Assembly (NCBI RefSeq): GCF_038006205.1
Contig: NZ_JBBOUU010000001.1
Location: forward strand, 2,048,001-2,112,000
Direction of reading: 5' to 3'
Length of the DNA: 64,000 nucleotides
Origin: Solibacillus sp. FSL R7-0668
GTDB taxonomy: Bacteria > Bacillota > Bacilli > Bacillales_A > Planococcaceae
Shown piece after piece: positions 52,113 to 61,812 of the stretch; the stretch's first letter is position 1; every line of letters starts with the position of its first letter. The translations under genes and the position numbers were made by a program. The notes under the pieces are model-generated. The model saw only the letters and a program-made list of their open reading frames with translations. It did no database searches and had not been told where the DNA came from.

Positions 52113-53927
52113 TTATTTAGATTCGTTATAAGCGTTTAAGAATTCCTTTACTTTTGCTGCATCTGCTTCTAGTTTAAGACCTGTGTCTACTAAAGGAGAA
52201 ACCGTTGATACAGCTGGTTTTTTCTTATCTTGGTAGTAGCTGATGAACTCATCTTGGTTGATTGAGTAAAGAACAGCTTTACGTAAATCTACTGATTTTG
52301 ATGTTTCACGGCCCGTTGTGTTAAATAATAAGTACGATACGGCGTTACTATCTGCTGTTTTCAGCTGTAAGTTAGCATCTCCTTCTACAACATCTGTTTT
52401 TGTTTCAGGTACTGATTGTAACACGTGAATCTCACCGTTACGTAATGCTGATAGTGCGCTGTCATTGTCTTGGATGAAGCGAACGGAGATATTATTAATT
52501 TTCGGCTCATTTTCCGTACCTACTTGGTAAGCAGGGTTTTTCACAAATGTCGCCTCATAGTCATTTTTCTTCACTAAAATATATGGACCTGATGCTGCTA
52601 AATGGTTTGCATATGTTGCGCCTTCTGTCACCGTTGCTTGGTCACCGTATGCAATATCCGTATTTGGATCATAGCTTGCGACGTCAAATGTGTTGACTGC
52701 CGTTACCGCTTTTTCCGATACAATTCCACCTGATTGGTGCGCTAAATAGTTTAAAACTTGCGGGAATGGTTTTGGTGTAGTTAGCTTAATTACTTGGTAT
52801 TTCCCTGCTGCGTTATCTACCGCTTTTTCATCTGTTACGATTTCTGAAATCGCTGCAGGTAATTGATCAGAAAGCTCTTCTAACACAGATTTCCCATCAG
52901 CCGTTTTTACAGATTCGAGGGCTGTAATATCAGATACAATTTCGACTGTATCAATATTTTCGTGAATGGAATACGTACGGTGATCTGGTACCGCATCTTT
53001 ATCTTTAGCACGGTTTAAGGAGAACACAACATCCTCTGCCGATACTAAATCGCCTGTATCCACTGCTTTGTCGCCTTCTACTTTTGCAAAATTGATATCA
53101 TCTCGTAATACAAAATAGTATTCTTCATTATTTTCAGCTGCTGCATGATCATAGGATAATGAACCCTCTGAAACAACTTCATCTGTATCAGATAAATTGA
53201 CTAGTCGTACATACATATTTGTGTTTAATGTATTGATTGAGCCGTCATTTGCTTTTACTGGGTCAAGTGAAGTTAATGAACCTAACGCTTGATGTAAAAT
53301 TAACGTTTCAGAACTATTTTTCGCTACATCATTGAATGAAATTGATTCCCAAGCCTGTGCACGTGATTTTGGTAAACGCACTGTATCTGGATTGACTTCG
53401 ACTTTATAAATCCCTTGGAATTTTTGTGAAATGTATAAAGGTGCTATGTAAGCATTGTCGAATACAAGCGCTTGTTCTAGCTCTTTATACTTTTCCTTTG
53501 CTTCGTCCCCTGTTAATGTACTCGCTTCGTCTATTAATTTATCTACCGTTTCATCTGACGTATCGCTGTAGTCGCCACCTGTTTTAAATAATCCACGTAC
53601 TGCATAGTCAGGGTTACCTGTTACCGTCGTCCAGCTTGAAATCGAGATATCAAAATTGCCGGCATCTTGTTGTGCTTTGAATGAGCCATAATCTGGTTGG
53701 ATGTTTAGCTTTACATCAAATCCGTTTTTCACCAATTGATCACGCACAATGTTCATGTCCTGCTCTGAAGCAGCCATGCCTAATAACTCTATTGTTGGTG
53801 TTGCACTTGCAGTTTCCGTTGTGTTTCCATCATTTTCTTTGACATCCGATTTTGTTTCCACACAGCCTGCTAATGCCACCGCAGCAATTGTTGCCGTTGA
53901 AGCTAACGTAAATAATTTCTTGTTCAT
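52113..53927 (-). CDS. Circularly permuted peptide-binding lipoprotein (OppA/DppA family)
   Basis: 604 residues. Lipobox LAGC (Cys22) and a T/S/E linker. Residues 44-195 read as the C-terminal part of a family 5 solute-binding protein (PTIELLG, FDISISSWTTVTGNPDYAVR, DETVDKLIDEASTLTGDEAK, then FDNAYIAPLYI). Residues 206-600 then read as the N-terminal and middle parts (LHQALGSLTSLDPVKANDGS, VSAEDVVFSLNRAKD, ASGPYILVKKNDYEATFVKN, LRKAVLYSINQDEF) and stop at AKVKEFLNAY, where a normal protein would run into the piece found at the start. Hence a circular permutation. Terminal gene of the importer operon. Confidence 0.85.
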   Translation of the reverse strand: MNKKLFTLASTATIAAVALAGCVETKSDVKENDGNTTETASATPTIELLGMAASEQDMNIVRDQLVKNGFDVKLNIQPDYGSFKAQQDAGNFDISISSWTTVTGNPDYAVRGLFKTGGDYSDTSDETVDKLIDEASTLTGDEAKEKYKELEQALVFDNAYIAPLYISQKFQGIYKVEVNPDTVRLPKSRAQAWESISFNDVAKNSSETLILHQALGSLTSLDPVKANDGSINTLNTNMYVRLVNLSDTDEVVSEGSLSYDHAAAENNEEYYFVLRDDINFAKVEGDKAVDTGDLVSAEDVVFSLNRAKDKDAVPDHRTYSIHENIDTVEIVSDITALESVKTADGKSVLEELSDQLPAAISEIVTDEKAVDNAAGKYQVIKLTTPKPFPQVLNYLAHQSGGIVSEKAVTAVNTFDVASYDPNTDIAYGDQATVTEGATYANHLAASGPYILVKKNDYEATFVKNPAYQVGTENEPKINNISVRFIQDNDSALSALRNGEIHVLQSVPETKTDVVEGDANLQLKTADSNAVSYLLFNTTGRETSKSVDLRKAVLYSINQDEFISYYQDKKKPAVSTVSPLVDTGLKLEADAAKVKEFLNAYNESK

Positions 53928-53947
53928 AAGTAAATTCCTCCAAAAAG

Positions 53948-55444
53948 TTAATTTGATTTCGGATCTAGTGCATCACGCAAGCCATCACCGAAAAAGTTAA
54001 ATGATAAAACAAGGAGCATAATACATAACCCTGGGAAAATGGCTAAATAGGAATGTGACTCCAAATAGGTGCTCCCGACTTTTAAAATATTTCCCCACTC
54101 TGGAATATGCGGTTCAATCCCAAGTCCAAGGAAGCTTAAACTACTCGTCGAAATGACCGCGCCACCAATGGTCAATGTTGCCTTTACAATCATCGGTGCC
54201 AGTGCATTGGGCACAATATGCTTGAAGATGATTGTTCCATCACTTGCGCCTAACGCACGCGCAGATTCCACAAATTCATAATTGGAAATTTGCATGACAT
54301 TTGCACGCATCGTCCTCGCATACGTAGGGATGGCGCCAACACTTAAGGCAATAATTAAATTCATTGTATTCGCACCAAATGCCGCAATAATCGCAATCGC
54401 CAGTAAAATCCCTGGAATCGCATAGAGGATATCCAATGCGCGCATAATGATATTGTCCGTATTTTTGCCATAATACCCCGAAATGGCACCAAGCGCCCCT
54501 CCGATTAACGCGGGAATGACCGTGGCACAAAAACCAACAATGAGTGAAATTTGCGCACCAAACACAATGCGGGAAAACAGGTCACGACCAAAGTTATCCG
54601 TCCCTAACGGATATTCCAATGTTGGCGTTAATAATAACGCACTGTAGTTATTTTCAACCGCGAAATCATAATCAAATGTCCAGCGGCTAATAATCGATAA
54701 GCTAAACATAAAGACGATGAAAAATAAGCCGAATAATGCCATTGTATTGCGTAAAATTTTGTCCCATAGCTTTTGCCATTTTTCAACAGCTGAAGGATCC
54801 GCATTACGAGCTTTACGAATTAATGTAATGCCTGCAAGCAGTGAGAAAAAGTTCCCCGTTACAACTGGGATTAGGAGCACAACGCCAAGCCATAGCATCC
54901 ATTTTGGCGCAGTTGCTAGCGTCACTTGACGTGCAATCAATATCGCTGCACCTAAATAAACAACTGCTAAGGCAATAAACACCCCCATCGCAAGTAAAAA
55001 CGTATCCACGACATACGGTTTAAAAATATTTAAACTCGAGATGAGTAAAATAAAGATTTGTGTATGGAAGGCATATACGACAAATGTATATTCCGCTGTT
55101 TTATTTCTCGTCGCGAGCATAAAACCAAAGCCTGACGCAAAAACATTGCCAACGAAAATTGTTAAAATTAAAGGAATGCCTAATAATCTCGTACGCTTTG
55201 AAATTTCACTATGTGTAGCTAAATCCTTCTTTATTAAGGAGGCTACAAAAGCTACATAGAATGTTGTGACAACATAGATGGCGAAGAATAGTAGTACTAC
55301 TGGTCGCCAAACTTGTTCATTAAAATTAAAGCTATAAAGTAAAAACAATATTGAAAAAATCGATGAAAAAGCAATGGTAAACTGTGCATTTACATATTCT
55401 TGTGTGATTTTCAATAGCAGTTTTACATCAGAAATGAATTTCAC
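53948..55444 (-). CDS. Oligopeptide ABC permease, OppC/DppC type with N-terminal extension
   Basis: 498 residues where DppC/OppC proteins have about 300. The first about 205 residues add roughly five TM helices of unknown function. The rest is a standard inner-membrane permease: LEYPLGTDNFGRDLFSRIVF, six TM helices and the EAA loop EFVESARALGASDGTIIFKH, ending LNFFGDGLRDALDPKSN-like (FNFFGDGLRDALDPKSN). GTG start after GGAGAGGG. Thirteen bases after the OppB-type gene. Confidence 0.88.
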   Translation of the reverse strand: MKFISDVKLLLKITQEYVNAQFTIAFSSIFSILFLLYSFNFNEQVWRPVVLLFFAIYVVTTFYVAFVASLIKKDLATHSEISKRTRLLGIPLILTIFVGNVFASGFGFMLATRNKTAEYTFVVYAFHTQIFILLISSLNIFKPYVVDTFLLAMGVFIALAVVYLGAAILIARQVTLATAPKWMLWLGVVLLIPVVTGNFFSLLAGITLIRKARNADPSAVEKWQKLWDKILRNTMALFGLFFIVFMFSLSIISRWTFDYDFAVENNYSALLLTPTLEYPLGTDNFGRDLFSRIVFGAQISLIVGFCATVIPALIGGALGAISGYYGKNTDNIIMRALDILYAIPGILLAIAIIAAFGANTMNLIIALSVGAIPTYARTMRANVMQISNYEFVESARALGASDGTIIFKHIVPNALAPMIVKATLTIGGAVISTSSLSFLGLGIEPHIPEWGNILKVGSTYLESHSYLAIFPGLCIMLLVLSFNFFGDGLRDALDPKSN

Positions 55445-55457
55445 CTATTACCCTCTC

Positions 55458-56861
55458 CTATGACTTCTTCATTTTTGAACGAATACGCGGATCAAAGAAT
55501 GCGTATAAAATATCAATCAGCATATTGACGATGGAAATCGTAATCGCAATATAAACAACCCCACCTAAAATAGCGGGTATATCCGGAATAAACTGCTTAT
55601 CTACTATATAGCTTCCGAGACCGCTAATATTAAATACCTTTTCTGTTACCGAAGCCCCGCCAAGCATACCGCCGAATAATAAACCAATAACGGTAATAAT
55701 CGGGATCATTGCATTGCGAATCGCGTGCTTGGTAATAACTTTGCGACCTGACAAGCCTTTTGCCTTTGCCGTAATAATATAATCCTCATGAATGACCTCC
55801 AGCATACTCGACCGTGTCATCCGGGCAATGGAGGCTGTAATTGAGGTCCCGAGTACGACAATCGGTAGTACGAGCGACATCCAGTTGTTTGGATTGTATG
55901 TCGCTGGGAACCATTTTAATTCTAAACTAAACGTTAAGATAAAAATTAACCCTTGCCAAAAGCTTGGAATCGAAAGACCAATTAAGGCAATTAACATAAA
56001 TACATAATCTATAAATGAATTGGGACGAACTGCTGAAATAATGCCTACTGGTATTGCAATTGCAACTGCCATTAATAAGGAGAACAGCGCGATTTCTAGC
56101 GTTACCGGGAATTTGTTTAAAATACTTTGTGTGACATCTTCCTTCCCAGCAAAAGACGTTCCTAAATCAAATGTAAATAATCCAGATAATGAGTGCCATA
56201 GCTGGACGAAATACGGTTGATCTAAGCCATACAGACGATTAAAATTCGCTACCTGCTCTGCTGTTGCCTCTGCCCCAAGTAAATTGCGGGCAGGGTCGAA
56301 TGGCGAAATATACAAAATGGTAAAAACAAGTGTCGCTACCCCCAAAATAACGAAAATACTTTGAAGGAATCTTTCAAAGATAAAGCGAATAAAAGGATTA
56401 CAAGTAAAGATAAGTAATACATACATCAGTAATCCGGGAAATAGGCTTATGAATAGAAATAATGGATTTTTTAATAGCTGCCCAAAATAATGGCGATACG
56501 TGTTCTGCTCGATTCCTAGTGCCGCTAGTTCTTTCGCGACCATACGTTGAATTTTTTGTTGCGTGAGTTGCTGCGCTTGAAGCTTAATTTTTTGTTCATC
56601 TACCGATTGTTTAAAAAACGTGGCTTTCGTTCGCTCTTGTGCTTCGTATTCACATGTCCAGTTAAGCACTTGCCCATCATCAATTAGCTTTTGCTGGATT
56701 TGCATAGCAATCGCATTGCTTTTTGTTTTCATACCGCCACTTCGATACAGAATATATGTAGCGATATGCACGATGAAGCCCAATAAAACAAAGGCAACAT
56801 AATAGCCTTTATGTGAAGCATTTTTTTCAAAGCTGTCCTGTAAAATTTGTACTACTTTCAC
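55458..56861 (-). CDS. Oligopeptide ABC permease, OppB/DppB type with N-terminal extension
   Basis: 467 residues; the usual is about 310. An added 160 residues hold a TM helix (about 20-40), a charged region rich in Q/K (DEQKIKLQAQQLTQQKIQRM, coiled-coil-like) and another TM. Then the OppB part: RFLQSIFVILGVATLVFTIL, LYGLDQPYFVQLWHSLSG, and EAA loop EDYIITAKAKGLSGRKVITK. GTG start after AAAGGAG. First gene of the operon, divergent from the ATPase gene. Confidence 0.88.
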   Translation of the reverse strand: MKVVQILQDSFEKNASHKGYYVAFVLLGFIVHIATYILYRSGGMKTKSNAIAMQIQQKLIDDGQVLNWTCEYEAQERTKATFFKQSVDEQKIKLQAQQLTQQKIQRMVAKELAALGIEQNTYRHYFGQLLKNPLFLFISLFPGLLMYVLLIFTCNPFIRFIFERFLQSIFVILGVATLVFTILYISPFDPARNLLGAEATAEQVANFNRLYGLDQPYFVQLWHSLSGLFTFDLGTSFAGKEDVTQSILNKFPVTLEIALFSLLMAVAIAIPVGIISAVRPNSFIDYVFMLIALIGLSIPSFWQGLIFILTFSLELKWFPATYNPNNWMSLVLPIVVLGTSITASIARMTRSSMLEVIHEDYIITAKAKGLSGRKVITKHAIRNAMIPIITVIGLLFGGMLGGASVTEKVFNISGLGSYIVDKQFIPDIPAILGGVVYIAITISIVNMLIDILYAFFDPRIRSKMKKS

Positions 56862-57012
56862 CTGTGCAACTCCTTTCTAGTATTCTTTTTATAAATGTCG
56901 GAATCATTGAAAACTTTATATTGCATAATCCCTACCTGTTTAGTACAGTATGTATGAGCAACATCATTTCGTCAATATCAAATAGTGAATATTTTTAAAG
57001 GATGAGTCCAAA

Positions 57013-58749
57013 ATGAGCGAAAAATTATTAACCGTAAAGGATTTACGAGTTTCTTTTATAACAAATGAATCAGAATTTGAGGCTGTAAAAGGTGTGAGCT
57101 TTCATGTCAATGCGGGAGAAACAGTTGGCATTGTAGGCGAATCAGGAAGTGGTAAAAGTGTAACAGCGCGTTCGATTATGCGCTTATTGCCTTCACCGCC
57201 CTCCTATTTGAAAACAGGGTCGATTGAATTCCAAGGAAAAAATCTTGTACAGCAAAGCGAAAAGCAAATGGAAGCGATTCGCGGAAAAGATATTAGTATG
57301 ATTTTCCAGGACCCGATGACTTCGACGAACCCAACAATCCGCATTGGTGACCAAATTGCGGAAGGTCTAATCAAGCATCAGGGATTATCGAAAAAAGAAG
57401 CATATGCCAAAACGATTGAACTGTTAAAATTAGTCGGAATCAAAAATAGTGAAGAGCGCTACAATCAATATCCACATGAATTTAGCGGCGGGATGCGTCA
57501 GCGCGTAATGATCGCCATGGCACTTGCCTGTAATCCTTCCCTACTCATAGCTGATGAACCAACAACAGCACTTGATGTAACGATTCAAGCGCAGATTCTT
57601 TCATTAATGAAGCAAATGCAGCAGCGCCTCGGTACTTCGATTATTTTAATTACCCATGATTTAGGGGTTGTGGCAGGTATGTGTGACCGTGTCATTGTAA
57701 TGAAGGAAGGCGAAGTGGTGGAGCAAGGGACAACCGAAGAAATTTTCGCCAATCCACAGCATGACTATACGAAACGTTTACTAAATGCACTTCCGAAATT
57801 GCATGAAAAGAAAGATCCAAAAGTAATGCCTCAGTTAGCACCAGAGCTAGATAGGAACGTGCCGCTTGTTGAGGTCAAGCATATGTCCAAGCATTTCGAG
57901 CTCGCGAAAGGCAATGTTTTAAAGGCGGTTGACGATTTATCATTTCAAATTTTCCCAGGTGAAACATTAGGACTCGTTGGAGAGTCTGGTTCTGGAAAGT
58001 CAACAACAGGCCGTACCCTCCTTCAATTACATGAACCAACTGATGGTGAAGTACTCTACAAAGGGGTTCCTGTAAGCCGTTTAACGAAAAAAGAATTAAA
58101 AAGCATGCGTCGTCATATGCAAATTATTTTCCAAGACCCGTATTCGTCATTAAATCCGCGCAAAAAGGTGCTTGATATTATTGGTGAGGCGTTAGATTTA
58201 CATAAGCTCACAACGTCAAAAGATCAACGCCGTGCACGTGTCGAAGAGCTGCTTGAGCTAGTTGGCTTGAATAAAGAGCATGCGCTTCGTTACCCGCATG
58301 AATTTAGCGGTGGTCAGCGTCAGCGAATTGGCATTGCCCGTGCACTAGCGGTAGAGCCTCAATTTATTGTGTGCGATGAGCCGTTGTCTGCACTTGATGT
58401 GTCGATTCAAAAGCAAGTGGTAGATTTACTGAAAGATTTGCAGCAACGTCTAGGCTTGACCTATTTATTTATTGCCCATGATTTATCAATGGTGAAACAT
58501 ATTAGTGACCGTGTCGCTGTGATGTATGGCGGTAAAATTGTGGAACTCGCAGAAAGTGAAGAATTATATGCGAACCCACAGCATCCTTATACGAAAATGC
58601 TGTTAAATTCAATCCCGATTCCAGACCCAGCAATTGAAAAACAGAAAAAGCGTGAAGTGATGTCGGAAGAGCAGCTATTATCCAACCGTTTTGATGTAGA
58701 ACACACGAAATTAGTGGAAGTGTCTAAGGATCATTGGGTGGCGATTTAA
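57013..58749 (+). CDS. Fused double ABC ATPase for peptide import (DppD-DppF type)
   Basis: 578 residues, two ABC modules as in GsiA/YejF. Module 1: Walker A GESGSGKS at residues 42-49, signature [17 protein letters not shown], Walker [15 protein letters not shown]. Module 2 from about 290: Walker A again [39 protein letters not shown]; each ends with the oligopeptide-transport C-terminal [12 protein letters not shown] / [12 protein letters not shown]. Powers the importer encoded divergently 151 bases away. A terminator follows. Confidence 0.95.
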   Translation: MSEKLLTVKDLRVSFITNESEFEAVKGVSFHVNAGETVGIVGESGSGKSVTARSIMRLLPSPPSYLKTGSIEFQGKNLVQQSEKQMEAIRGKDISMIFQDPMTSTNPTIRIGDQIAEGLIKHQGLSKKEAYAKTIELLKLVGIKNSEERYNQYPHEFSGGMRQRVMIAMALACNPSLLIADEPTTALDVTIQAQILSLMKQMQQRLGTSIILITHDLGVVAGMCDRVIVMKEGEVVEQGTTEEIFANPQHDYTKRLLNALPKLHEKKDPKVMPQLAPELDRNVPLVEVKHMSKHFELAKGNVLKAVDDLSFQIFPGETLGLVGESGSGKSTTGRTLLQLHEPTDGEVLYKGVPVSRLTKKELKSMRRHMQIIFQDPYSSLNPRKKVLDIIGEALDLHKLTTSKDQRRARVEELLELVGLNKEHALRYPHEFSGGQRQRIGIARALAVEPQFIVCDEPLSALDVSIQKQVVDLLKDLQQRLGLTYLFIAHDLSMVKHISDRVAVMYGGKIVELAESEELYANPQHPYTKMLLNSIPIPDPAIEKQKKREVMSEEQLLSNRFDVEHTKLVEVSKDHWVAI

Positions 58750-58796
58750 TTAGTGTGTATTATTTATTTTATTGTGTAAGATACTGATTCATGACG

Positions 58797-58830
58797 AAAG
58801 GTGGTTGTCGTAAAATCGACACCGCCTTTT
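58797..58830 (+). terminator. Terminator of the double ATPase gene
   Basis: AAAGGTGGTTGTCG / CGACACCGCCTTTT stem with one bulge, 6-base loop, T-rich end. Confidence 0.75.
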
Positions 58831-58854
58831 GTCATGCTATCAATATGATTATCG

Positions 58855-58908
58855 CTAAAACGCATCAGCAACGCCACCATCGACCGTAATCATACTGCCT
58901 GTGTCAAA
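58855..58908 (-). pseudogene. 3' remnant of a short-chain dehydrogenase gene
   Basis: Minus strand reads FDTGSMITVDGGVADAF then TAG, the typical last residues of SDR-family enzymes (TG-x-x-I-x-V-D-G-G). Only this end remains; no Rossmann N-terminus (TGxxxGIG) is present upstream. Confidence 0.6.
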
Positions 58909-58950
58909 TACATATAAACAAAATTAAAACAAAAAAACACTTAACCTAAA

Positions 58951-59005
58951 TATGGTACCTAAAGTTTTCACACTCCTTTCAAGTGCCCTAACTCTAGGTA
59001 CCATA
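58951..59005. repeat. 11-bp perfect inverted repeat with 33-base loop
   Basis: TATGGTACCTA (58951-58961) and TAGGTACCATA (58995-59005); CCTA and TAGG extend both arms after a short bulge. On the minus strand it lies just after the amidohydrolase stop and is followed by TGTTTTTTTG, so it may be a large-loop terminator. Confidence 0.55.
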
Positions 59006-59029
59006 CTAGGCATTCAAGCGTAAATTTTT

Positions 59030-60448
59030 TTAAACTTTTACTGGTACTGACTTCGGTGGCATTACATTATCAGGAATTGCACAAATGTACTCTTTACCCG
59101 CACGTAAACGGTCGAATTCTGCCCTAGCATTCACAATAATTTCTGGATTTAATAAAGAATCCAGTGCCGCACCAGCCATTGTTTTTGCAGCATAGTGCAT
59201 CCCTTTCATTCCAATAGACGTACCAAATGACGATGTTGCTTGCCAAGTATGCACCTGTACCCCATGTGGTGCACACACTGTTGTCACCTGTCCAAGTGGC
59301 GCAATCCAAGAAACATCGCCTAAATCACTTGAACCCGGCATTGATTGACGGAAAAGCTGTGGAATATTGAGCGGTTCTTTCGTAAATAGTTGGCTCACAT
59401 CGACGCCCATCATTGCAAGCTGATGATTTGCACCAGCTAAAACAGATGGTTCGATGGATTGCTGTAATGCTTTTGCATAGGCTTGCTCTTCTTCAGTAAA
59501 ATCAATTGGTGGTATTTCCTGCCACTGCGCATACATTTGGTTATTTAGCGTCATGTTTGGCAATGAATCATAACAACCAGAACGGATTTCCCAACGCACT
59601 GTCGTTTCCGTCATATGCGCTGCCCCTTCTGCCACACGTATTAAACGACGTAATAAATCATCGACCGCATCACGTGTTGCTCCTCGCAAGAAATAGTAAA
59701 CACTTGCCTTATCGGGTACAATATTTGGCGCTAATCCCCCATTTGTAATTTGATAATGAATTCGTGACCCATCTGGCACATGCTCGCGTAAATAATTTGA
59801 ACCGACATTCATAATTTCTACGCCATCTAATGCGCTACGCCCCAAATGCGGTGCGCCAGCTGCATGTGCTGTACGACCACTAAAGAAAAACTCAACGCCC
59901 GTTAATGCTTGCATGGAAGGATGTACCACCATATTAAACGTCCCTGGATGCCATGTGTATACGATGTCTAAATCATCAAATACCCCTGCACGTGCCATAT
60001 ACGATTTACCTGATAATAATTCCTCAGCAGGACATCCATAATAACGAATTGTTCCGACTATTTTCTCTGCTTCCATAGTATTTTTAAGCGCTACAACGGC
60101 TTCAACACCAGCAGTTCCAAGTAAGTTGTGTCCGCAACCATGCCCAGGACCACCTTCAACAATTGGTGAAAGAGTCGCTGTTGTTCGTTGGCTAAACCCT
60201 GGTAATGCGTCAAATTCACCTAAAAAGCCAATAATGGGTGCGCCTGTTCCCCACTCTGCCACAAATGCTGTTGCTATATCGCCGCTCCCCGTGGTAATCC
60301 GGAAGCCTTGTTCCGCTAAAAAGTTTTTTTGTAGCTCAAAGGCAAATGTTTCTTCATACCCTATTTGTGGGTTGTCCCAAATCTCCTTGGCCATTTTTGC
60401 AAACGTTGCCTCACTTTGCTCCATTTGATTAAATAATTGTTTTTTCAT
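59030..60448 (-). CDS. M20-family amidohydrolase, AbgB-like
   Basis: 472 residues. Binuclear metal M20/M40 fold: GFLGEFDALPGFSQ and GHGCGHNLLGTAGVEAVVAL (metal ligands), YGCPAEELLSGKSYMARAG, VYTWHPGTFNMV and GSSDLGDVSWIAP, with FFSGRTAHAAGAPHLGRSAL in the lid. The pattern follows AbgB, the B subunit of p-aminobenzoyl-glutamate hydrolase, or aminoacylases. ATG 60448 has GGAGGGAT. In operon with the preceding MFS transporter (its stop at 60452), suggesting uptake and hydrolysis of an N-acyl/amide substrate. Confidence 0.85.
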   Translation of the reverse strand: MKKQLFNQMEQSEATFAKMAKEIWDNPQIGYEETFAFELQKNFLAEQGFRITTGSGDIATAFVAEWGTGAPIIGFLGEFDALPGFSQRTTATLSPIVEGGPGHGCGHNLLGTAGVEAVVALKNTMEAEKIVGTIRYYGCPAEELLSGKSYMARAGVFDDLDIVYTWHPGTFNMVVHPSMQALTGVEFFFSGRTAHAAGAPHLGRSALDGVEIMNVGSNYLREHVPDGSRIHYQITNGGLAPNIVPDKASVYYFLRGATRDAVDDLLRRLIRVAEGAAHMTETTVRWEIRSGCYDSLPNMTLNNQMYAQWQEIPPIDFTEEEQAYAKALQQSIEPSVLAGANHQLAMMGVDVSQLFTKEPLNIPQLFRQSMPGSSDLGDVSWIAPLGQVTTVCAPHGVQVHTWQATSSFGTSIGMKGMHYAAKTMAGAALDSLLNPEIIVNARAEFDRLRAGKEYICAIPDNVMPPKSVPVKV

Positions 60449-60451
60449 CAA

Positions 60452-61678
60452 TTATCCCTCCACTGCTTCCCATTTAATTTCTTCTACTTCTGTTTTCTTT
60501 ACTGGTAACAGCATCGCAATACATGCTGCAATTCCACAAACAACCGCTAAGAAAATAAACGATGTATTAAATGAGCCACCTGATGCCGTAATTAATAAAC
60601 CCATAATTGTCGGTGCTAAAATCCCTGCTGCCTGTCCTCCAAAATTGACAATTCCAAATGCTGTCGCGACATTACTTTCTTCTACTACTCGATGTGGGGT
60701 TGTGAAAATAAACGCACTGACAAATGACATAAATGAAAACGCAACACACTGGTACACAATAATTAATATAATCGATGTCGTATTCGCCATTAAAATGAGC
60801 GCAATCGCTAAAATTGACGTCCCTAAAATGACACCATACTTTGATTTCGAGCCTAATTTTGTGATGATACGTCCACTTATGATCATACCGACTGCTGCAA
60901 ATAATGCCGGAATAGCCGCCACTATTCCAATGCTCGCCATATTAATATTATGTTCTTGCATTAAATAAGTTGGCATCCACGAGCTTAAGCCCCAGCTTGC
61001 AAGATTTACAAAGAAAAAAATCATTAATACTTTTACAAGATACGGATTCGTTAAAACTGCCTTAAATGACCCTTTTGGTTTATCTTGTTGATCTGCAATA
61101 TATGTTATTGCATTGCGTGTGAAGAACAATAGACTTATAACAAAGATGATACCTAATGCAGAAATAATAACAAAAACTGTACGCCAGCCAAATATCATTA
61201 GTAAGGGTGCACAAACAATTGGAGCAAGCGCTGCACCTATCATATTTGAGGACATCATCGTTGATTGTGCTTTTGTACGTTGTGATTTTTCATAATAAGT
61301 TGCAATAGCTTTCGTACTCGCCGCTGGATATCCACCTTCACCTAGTCCAAATAAAAAGCGAATGATAATTAATGTGGTAAGAGACCAGGCTAAGCCCGTA
61401 AACGCTGTGAAAAATGACCAAAATAAAACAGCAATAATTAAAATTTTCACAATCCCAAAGCGATCAGCTAGCCAACCTCCTGGAATTTGCATAAACGCAT
61501 AACCCATAAAAAACGCACTTAACACAAACCCTAGCTGCGTTGCATTTAACACTAAATCATTACCAATGCTCGTTAAAGCTAACGTGATAGCTGTACGGTC
61601 TATATAAGATACAATCCACCCAAAATATAAGACCGCTAAAATCCATGCACTTCTATTTTTTAATTGTGCTTGCTCCAT
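60452..61678 (-). CDS. MFS transporter, ACS family
   Basis: 408 residues, 12 TM helices. ACS-type signature: SYIDRTAITLALTSIGNDL near TM1, GGWLADRFGIVKILIIAVLF, and LFGLGEGGYPAASTKAIATY. Such transporters carry anionic organic acids or amino-acid conjugates. Forms an operon with the AbgB-like amidohydrolase (3-base gap), so probably imports its substrate. Divergent from the PucR-type regulator. Confidence 0.9.
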   Translation of the reverse strand: MEQAQLKNRSAWILAVLYFGWIVSYIDRTAITLALTSIGNDLVLNATQLGFVLSAFFMGYAFMQIPGGWLADRFGIVKILIIAVLFWSFFTAFTGLAWSLTTLIIIRFLFGLGEGGYPAASTKAIATYYEKSQRTKAQSTMMSSNMIGAALAPIVCAPLLMIFGWRTVFVIISALGIIFVISLLFFTRNAITYIADQQDKPKGSFKAVLTNPYLVKVLMIFFFVNLASWGLSSWMPTYLMQEHNINMASIGIVAAIPALFAAVGMIISGRIITKLGSKSKYGVILGTSILAIALILMANTTSIILIIVYQCVAFSFMSFVSAFIFTTPHRVVEESNVATAFGIVNFGGQAAGILAPTIMGLLITASGGSFNTSFIFLAVVCGIAACIAMLLPVKKTEVEEIKWEAVEG

Positions 61679-61812
61679 ACTATCGCCTCCTTATTAAATT
61701 ATCTAAATATTACGAAAAATAAGAGACATTTTCATTGGAACAAGTTACAATTTTATTAAAGGTCCATTGTATAAAGTTCTAAAAAACAAAGAATTTAAGG
61801 AGCGTGTCCACC

